Source: Pseudomicrostroma phylloplanum (taxonomy: Eukaryota; Basidiomycota; Exobasidiomycetes; Microstromatales). Taken from it: a DNA stretch of 64,000 nt. Position 1 is the stretch's first letter. Each line of letters starts with the position of its first letter. Shown here in pieces: positions 59,265-64,000 of this stretch. The notes under the pieces are model-generated. The model was not told where the DNA came from, did not search any database, and worked only from the letters and a program-made list of their open reading frames with translations. The stretch spans positions 124,001 through 188,000 of the forward strand of contig BCHS01000004.1 in NCBI GenBank assembly GCA_039545275.1. Direction: 5' to 3'. Made by a program: the position numbers and the translations under genes.

Positions 59265-62200
59265 TCAGGCAATCTGCAACCCCTTTGCAGCCATCATCTG
59301 CTGCAATGCCTGCCCCGCTGCAGGCTCAAGCCCTGCGAGCAAGGGCCCAACTTTACCCGGGAAGCGCTGCGAGCACTCTGCCACGCGCTGTGCCAGCCAT
59401 TCCGGCAATGGTTGCCCACCCGCAAGAGACTTAACCGGGTCGACTTTCCCTGCCGAACCAGACCCCGAGCCAGGAGCAGAAGCGGAAGCGGCGAGTTTCG
59501 AGAATCCCGCCTGGAATGTATTTTGTTCTTCCCAGTCTTCGAGGAAGAGTTCGTCTTCCTCTGCCTGCTGCGCCTCGATGCTCTTGTGGGCAATGGACGT
59601 GTCTGTGGAGAGGTTGATCAGGGCTGCGAGGGTGCCGGGGAAGACGACGGCGGCGTTTGCCCCTTCGAGGAGGCGTGGACCGCTCGCCGTCAGGAGACGA
59701 CCGAAGCCGACGATGATCAGGGGACGCTTGCGTGCGGGCGTCTTGCTCAACTCGGGGAGGATGACGCCCTGCATGATCTGCGTGAAGAGGCCTGGCTGGA
59801 CACTTTCGAATGCATCCACCACCGCACCAGGGTACGCATCGCCGGCTTTCTGGATCGTGGCGAGCGAGGCGACAAAGGCCACGAAGCCCTTTGTGAACTT
59901 TTCTGTGCGCGAAGTCTGCAGACGGGTGAGCATGAGGGTCATAATCGCCTGGCGGTACGGCTGTAGAGCCGCCTCGTCGACGCTCTCGAAGACGGTCTGC
60001 ATCAGCTCGAAGCCGAACTCGTCGTTGATCCGACTGGCGATGAGCTGCTGGTAGATACCCAGCACGGCTGGGATCTGGTTGTTGGAGACCATCGTCGGGG
60101 CAGCCTTGATCAGGTAGGCTTGCAGAAGACGGACCAGGGCTGGCACGTTACCACGGGACTGCCACAAGGTCGGGGTGAGCAACGAGGGTAAGAGAGACTG
60201 GTAGGAAGCTGGCAGCTGACCCGCCGGTCGCAGCTCGAGGAGTTGTGACAGAAGCTGGAAGACGTATGGCACGAATTCGGCAACGTCTCCTTGCAGGATC
60301 TCGGTAAAGGGCGGAAAGAGCGTCTGCTCGAATTGGTCAAAGCTCGAAGGCTCTGCGCTTGTGGTGAAGCGGATCAGCGCTGCTAGGGACTCGAAAGCGA
60401 ATTGCGAGAAGCGAGGATTCGAAGGGTTCTTTGCGATCGTAGTCAAGATCTGACCAAGATGTTGCAGGATGGTGAGGTAGCCCGGAGCCAGCTGTTCCCT
60501 ACCAGTCGTGAGGACTCGCATGACACACTTTATGAGGAATTCGTTCTCTGCCACCTTCTCGGGCGTACCTCCACCTTCGATTTTGGCAAAGAGGGCGAGC
60601 AGCGTCTGTTCTGCGAATGGCTGCACATCTTGCGGAGTAAAGATGGCCTTGTTGCCCTCTCCGCCCCTAATGATCAGCATCCTCTCAATTGCAATCGAGG
60701 CATACGTCGCGATGCCAACGTTGCTACTCTGCAAATGCTGGACCAGCAATGGTAGGACGCTCAACAGTTGCTCCTTGGTGAGCTGGTTGCGGAAGGTGTG
60801 CAGGTAGCGAATGGCATCGACCTTCAGAATCGGATGCACTGCTCCGCTGGATTCTGATGCTTCCAGATCAGCGTAGATGTGGTTTGAGAAGAACTCGACG
60901 ACGTTGACTAGATTGTTCGTCGAAGCTTCTGAAACTCCGTGCCGACCGGTTCCTCCTCTTGCAGCGACTCCGGTCATCAGCCAGATGGCAGCGTCCTTCT
61001 TCCGCCACTCTTGGGAAGGATTGGCAGCGTACTCTTGGAGGTATGTCTGTATGTAGGACGAGATGATCCTGGTGATGTCTTGTGTGAAGTGCTCGAGAAG
61101 TGACCGCAGGAAGGCCAGAGAGGAGAGACGAGGAGTATCTGTCTCTGTGCTACCTTCCACTTCACGCTTCACCCAAGCCAAGGGCTCATCCTCGAACATT
61201 TCCTCTTCGCTCTCCTTCATGCCAACATTTGGTAGAATCACCCTCTGCACAAGTGACTCCATCACGCTACCTCCACCTTCACCTTGTGCGAAAAGGTGAC
61301 GCAGAGAAGGCTGGCGGACAATGACGCTCAGAAAGCTTAGAGCTCTCGAGAGAAGGGCATCGTACTTGCCGCCTGCTTTTCCCTCCAGCTTACCGAGCAT
61401 TTCCCATACCGCTTGAACAAATCCAGCAACTTGAGGTTCCCAAGCATCAAGATATCTTTGGGCGTAGAGCTCGCTGACCTCGCATACGGCTGCCTTGACG
61501 TTTGTCAGTTCGTCCGGCTTCTCTTCGTCGTCATCTTGAGGAACGCGGGACGGGTCAGGGGAGTAGGACAGCCAGTGAAGGAGGAGGGAGGAGACCTCGG
61601 CGAGATTGTCCTCGAAGAGTGGCGGGAGGTCTTGGCAGGAGAGATCATAGAAGAGAAGTAGCTCGAGGTGAAGGATGTTTAGCAGCGGCTTCATCTGAGC
61701 AGCTGGAGTAGCCGACGATAGCAGTGCCTGATTGGTAGCCTGGACGGTACAAGTCATGGCAGGTAGTATAGCAGGTGAGCACCAATTTCTTCGCTCGTCA
61801 TCGATGCCAGGACGTACATACCTTGATGCTCTCCCACCACACTGGAGCAAACTTTCCCAAGACGTAGTTGATCTCTTCATACAGCTTGTCACTTCTGAAC
61901 TGCCCCCTCCATGCCTTTGTGACCTCGTGGAGTGTGGACAAGCACGCCTGCACGACTCCCAGGTCAGGGTTGGGCTCAGAGAGCTTGACGACAATGTCGT
62001 CTAGTAGCCCAGTCCACGTCCGTGGGAAGTCATGAGATGCCACTAAAGAGAGGGCTGTGTTGAGCTGTAGACGCAGGGGGAGCGGCGCGGGACTGTTGAG
62101 CGCCGAGAGGGAGAGGAGGAGTGGGAGAAGATTCTGACGCAAGGTGGCCTTGCTGGTCTCATCGATGGGAGGCAGCTCCGCTTCTTGGGCGTCGTCATTG

Positions 62201-62421
62201 TCCCATCGTGTCCTGATGATGTTCTTGAGGTGGATAGAAGAAGCGAGGCGGATGTTGCTAGGTGACTCTGAGGCTGCAATCAGTTGCAAGAGAGAAGGTA
62301 CATGGGAGGGCGAGGAAGTGGAGAGGGCTACGAGGTGTTGTTCTGCTGCTGCCCGCACAGATGGATCTGATGCCAGCGTCTGCGACAGGAGTGTGGACAA
62401 CTGATCGGCACCGTCTGCCAT
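59265..62421 (-). CDS. CSE1: Exportin-2 (Cse1/CAS), importin-alpha re-exporter
   Basis: Two exons, complement(59265..61739, 61822..62421), give 1024 residues across an 82-nt intron with a GTATGT donor. The N-terminus is the importin-beta domain: LSQTLASDPSVRAAAEQHL, IRLASSIHLKNIIRTRW, and TWTGLLDDIVVKL. Later helices match Cse1: LELLLFYDLSCQDLPPLFED, PRLSSLAFLRSLLEHFTQD, WRKKDAAIWLMTGVAARG and ENEFLIKCVMRVLTTGRE. NPSNPRFSQFAFESLAALIRF is a strong family signature. Cse1 is a HEAT-repeat karyopherin that exports importin-alpha from the nucleus with RanGTP. Yeast Cse1 is about 960 residues, so this protein is slightly long, with Gly-rich or Ala-rich additions near the C-terminus. No catalytic residues are expected. 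Confidence 0.93.
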
Positions 62422-63265
62422 GGCGTATCAGTGTGAGGTGAATGAGGGTGGGGGAATGCGATCGTAGGGTGGTGATACCGCGGAGAGAGGGAAGAGAAGA
62501 AGTGTAGAAGATGCCGAATGACGGAGAGAAAAGTGTTGCTCTCCACTCGCCTGCCCCGCGCGTGCGTGCCAACCTCAAAAGTAGTCTAGTCTAGCCAGGC
62601 TCATCGGCTCAATGGCAAGACGAAATGCTAGACAGGGTACACATGAGTGACACAATAGCGTTGACACTCAGCATTGCCGAATGACAAGGGTCTCACCATG
62701 TCGCAGCAGATGAAAGACCATCAGCAGGCAGCCGGCAGCCCGTCACGGGCAAGGCAGGCGAGGCGCGGCGAGGTGGAAGCTAGCCAATGCGGGCCGGGCC
62801 CATGGCGGAAAGAGGCGCTGATTCCGGTCGAGGGCGATGCGTCGCGACGCACACACACCCAGGTCATGCTAGACACGCACCCTCGGTCAAGCGATGGACG
62901 ATCAAGAGGGGCAGAGACTGGTATGGTTGGTTGTCCTGATCTCCATCTCTCTCATGGCGCACTAGTTGTGGGGAACTTGTCTCGCAAAGTGGCCGGCGAG
63001 AGACTTGTGTGTTTGGCTCTGGCAAGGGGGCGGCGGCGGGGGGGCGACGTTGTTTTGTTGTCCGGGTGAACGTCGTGTCTGAATTGCAGTCCCGCTGCAG
63101 CTGCCATGGCTTCCCCCGCCTAGCCATTTCCGCCCTCTGCCGGATCTGTCTGCCCTTCCATCCTGACATCGTCTTGCCATCCACTCCTTACACACCTCGA
63201 CCCTACTAGTATACCCACGCCTCCTTCGACCTCTGGTGGAACCAGGGGCCAACGAGCCGCCACTC
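62422..63265. promoter_or_regulatory. Divergent intergenic region of CSE1 and the last gene
   Basis: 844 bp between two divergent starts. It contains a G/C-rich mixed stretch and a G run near 63030-63045. No gene, RNA or specific site is supported. Confidence 0.4.
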
Positions 63266-64000
63266 ATGCCTTCGCGCAATACCAGCAGCGCGGGCTCTTC
63301 AAAGGGGCCTCGCTCACCATCTCCCGATGCTTCTTCGCCCTCGGCAGCAGCATCCCCTTCCTCGTCCCTGCGTAGACCATTCCGCAACAGCGTCATTGCC
63401 CATCCTCATGAGTACAAGGGCGCCAAGATCCTGCCTCCAAAGACGCCCACCTCTGCTGAGCTCACCGCCAGCGACTCGGCAGACCAGTTGCTACAGCTCT
63501 ACTCGCCCATCCTCAACTCTAGCATTACACAAGAAGGTCCACTAGACGGTGAGGGCCACGGTGCCAGTGGCAGCGCAGGACCCTCGCACTTGCAAGGGGT
63601 CGTACTCGCAGAGGGCATCAATCTCGTCCCGCAAAGGAGCGCACCTGCGCCTCCTGTAGCAGCTCGTAGTGCAGGCGCTTCCAGCAGCTCCGCCAATGGC
63701 TTTGCAGGCAATACCCACGCCTCACCTCCTGCTGCTTACTCTACAAAGACGGCAGCACCACAGCGTTCTTCCTACATCGCCGGATCCTACCGTAACCTTG
63801 CGCCGGTGCTCTCCACTCCTTCATCCTCCCAGTCATCCAGCAAGACAGGCCTGCCCGCACAGTCTCCTGGACTCCCGTACGCGCCGTCTGGCAACTCATC
63901 TGCCCCTGCATCGGGCCCTGCCTCCGGAACCACATACCCTCAACGACCTGAACGTTCTCAAACGGCCGACTCGGAAGCCTTCTCTTCCCTGAGTAGTCTC
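63266..64000 (+). CDS. Ser/Pro-rich protein, 3' part outside the window
   Basis: An uninterrupted frame from ATG 63266 (MPSRNTSSAGSSKG) runs to the window end without a stop, giving 245 residues. A short patch near residues 42-62 (RPFRNSVIAHPHEYKGAKIL) is ordered-looking and could be a conserved motif. The rest is Ser/Ala/Pro-rich. No family is assigned. The protein may be much longer. Confidence 0.6.
   Translation, partial: MPSRNTSSAGSSKGPRSPSPDASSPSAAASPSSSLRRPFRNSVIAHPHEYKGAKILPPKTPTSAELTASDSADQLLQLYSPILNSSITQEGPLDGEGHGASGSAGPSHLQGVVLAEGINLVPQRSAPAPPVAARSAGASSSSANGFAGNTHASPPAAYSTKTAAPQRSSYIAGSYRNLAPVLSTPSSSQSSSKTGLPAQSPGLPYAPSGNSSAPASGPASGTTYPQRPERSQTADSEAFSSLSSL

Overview
The window is nuclear DNA from a filamentous or dimorphic basidiomycete fungus. 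Genes are interrupted by short GT-AG introns, mostly 50-90 nt. Proteins carry long Ser/Pro/Gln-rich disordered regions. The gene set is eukaryotic and fungal: Rtt109, Gcn1, a siderophore transporter and a Cbk1-type NDR kinase. Fairly GC-rich DNA, low intron density and several intron-poor genes point to Ustilaginomycotina, but this placement is an inference. I see no mobile element, tRNA, rRNA or CRISPR array.

Layout. 1-1642: 3' part of a low-complexity protein gene. 2169-4049 (-): siderophore-iron MFS transporter. 5812-6817 (+): monothiol glutaredoxin Grx4, divergent from the transporter across 1.76 kb. 6913-10233 (-): one uninterrupted reading frame joining an RluA-type pseudouridine synthase to a THUMP-type tRNA methyltransferase. 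10492-18574 (+): GCN1. 18974-21719 (+): seven-helix membrane protein with a long tail. 22191-24163 (-): cytosolic AsnRS. 24449-25865 (+): P-loop polynucleotide-kinase-like protein with micro-exons and an RGG tail. 26603-27658 (+): unknown protein. 27824-28903 (-): Ctr copper transporter. 29972-33729 (+): Iml2/TTC39 protein. 33998-36535 (-): Rtt109 histone acetyltransferase. 37205-39460 (-): single-pass membrane protein. 39973-41264 (-): SAM methyltransferase. 41600-45283 (+): five-exon gene, possibly SHOC1/Zip2-like. 45684-47768 (-): TRM6. 48093-50020 (-): Pcs60-type acyl/oxalyl-CoA synthetase. 50809-51853 (-): small GPI-anchored secreted protein in five exons. 53277-55561 (-): type II membrane protein. 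56207-58867 (+): CBK1 kinase. 59265-62421 (-): CSE1 exportin. 63266-64000 (+): 5' part of a Ser-rich protein gene.

Two themes stand out. Iron handling: the siderophore transporter and Grx4, whose family binds Fe-S clusters and iron-sensing GATA factors, share one divergent intergenic region with GATA-type motifs. Translation and tRNA: the pseudouridine synthase-methyltransferase fusion, GCN1, AsnRS and TRM6 lie within 41 kb. The fusion is the most unusual single object. The rest is mostly conserved housekeeping. Exon boundaries were worked out by hand from splice-site phase and protein continuity. Functional names rest on remembered family motifs, not on searches.
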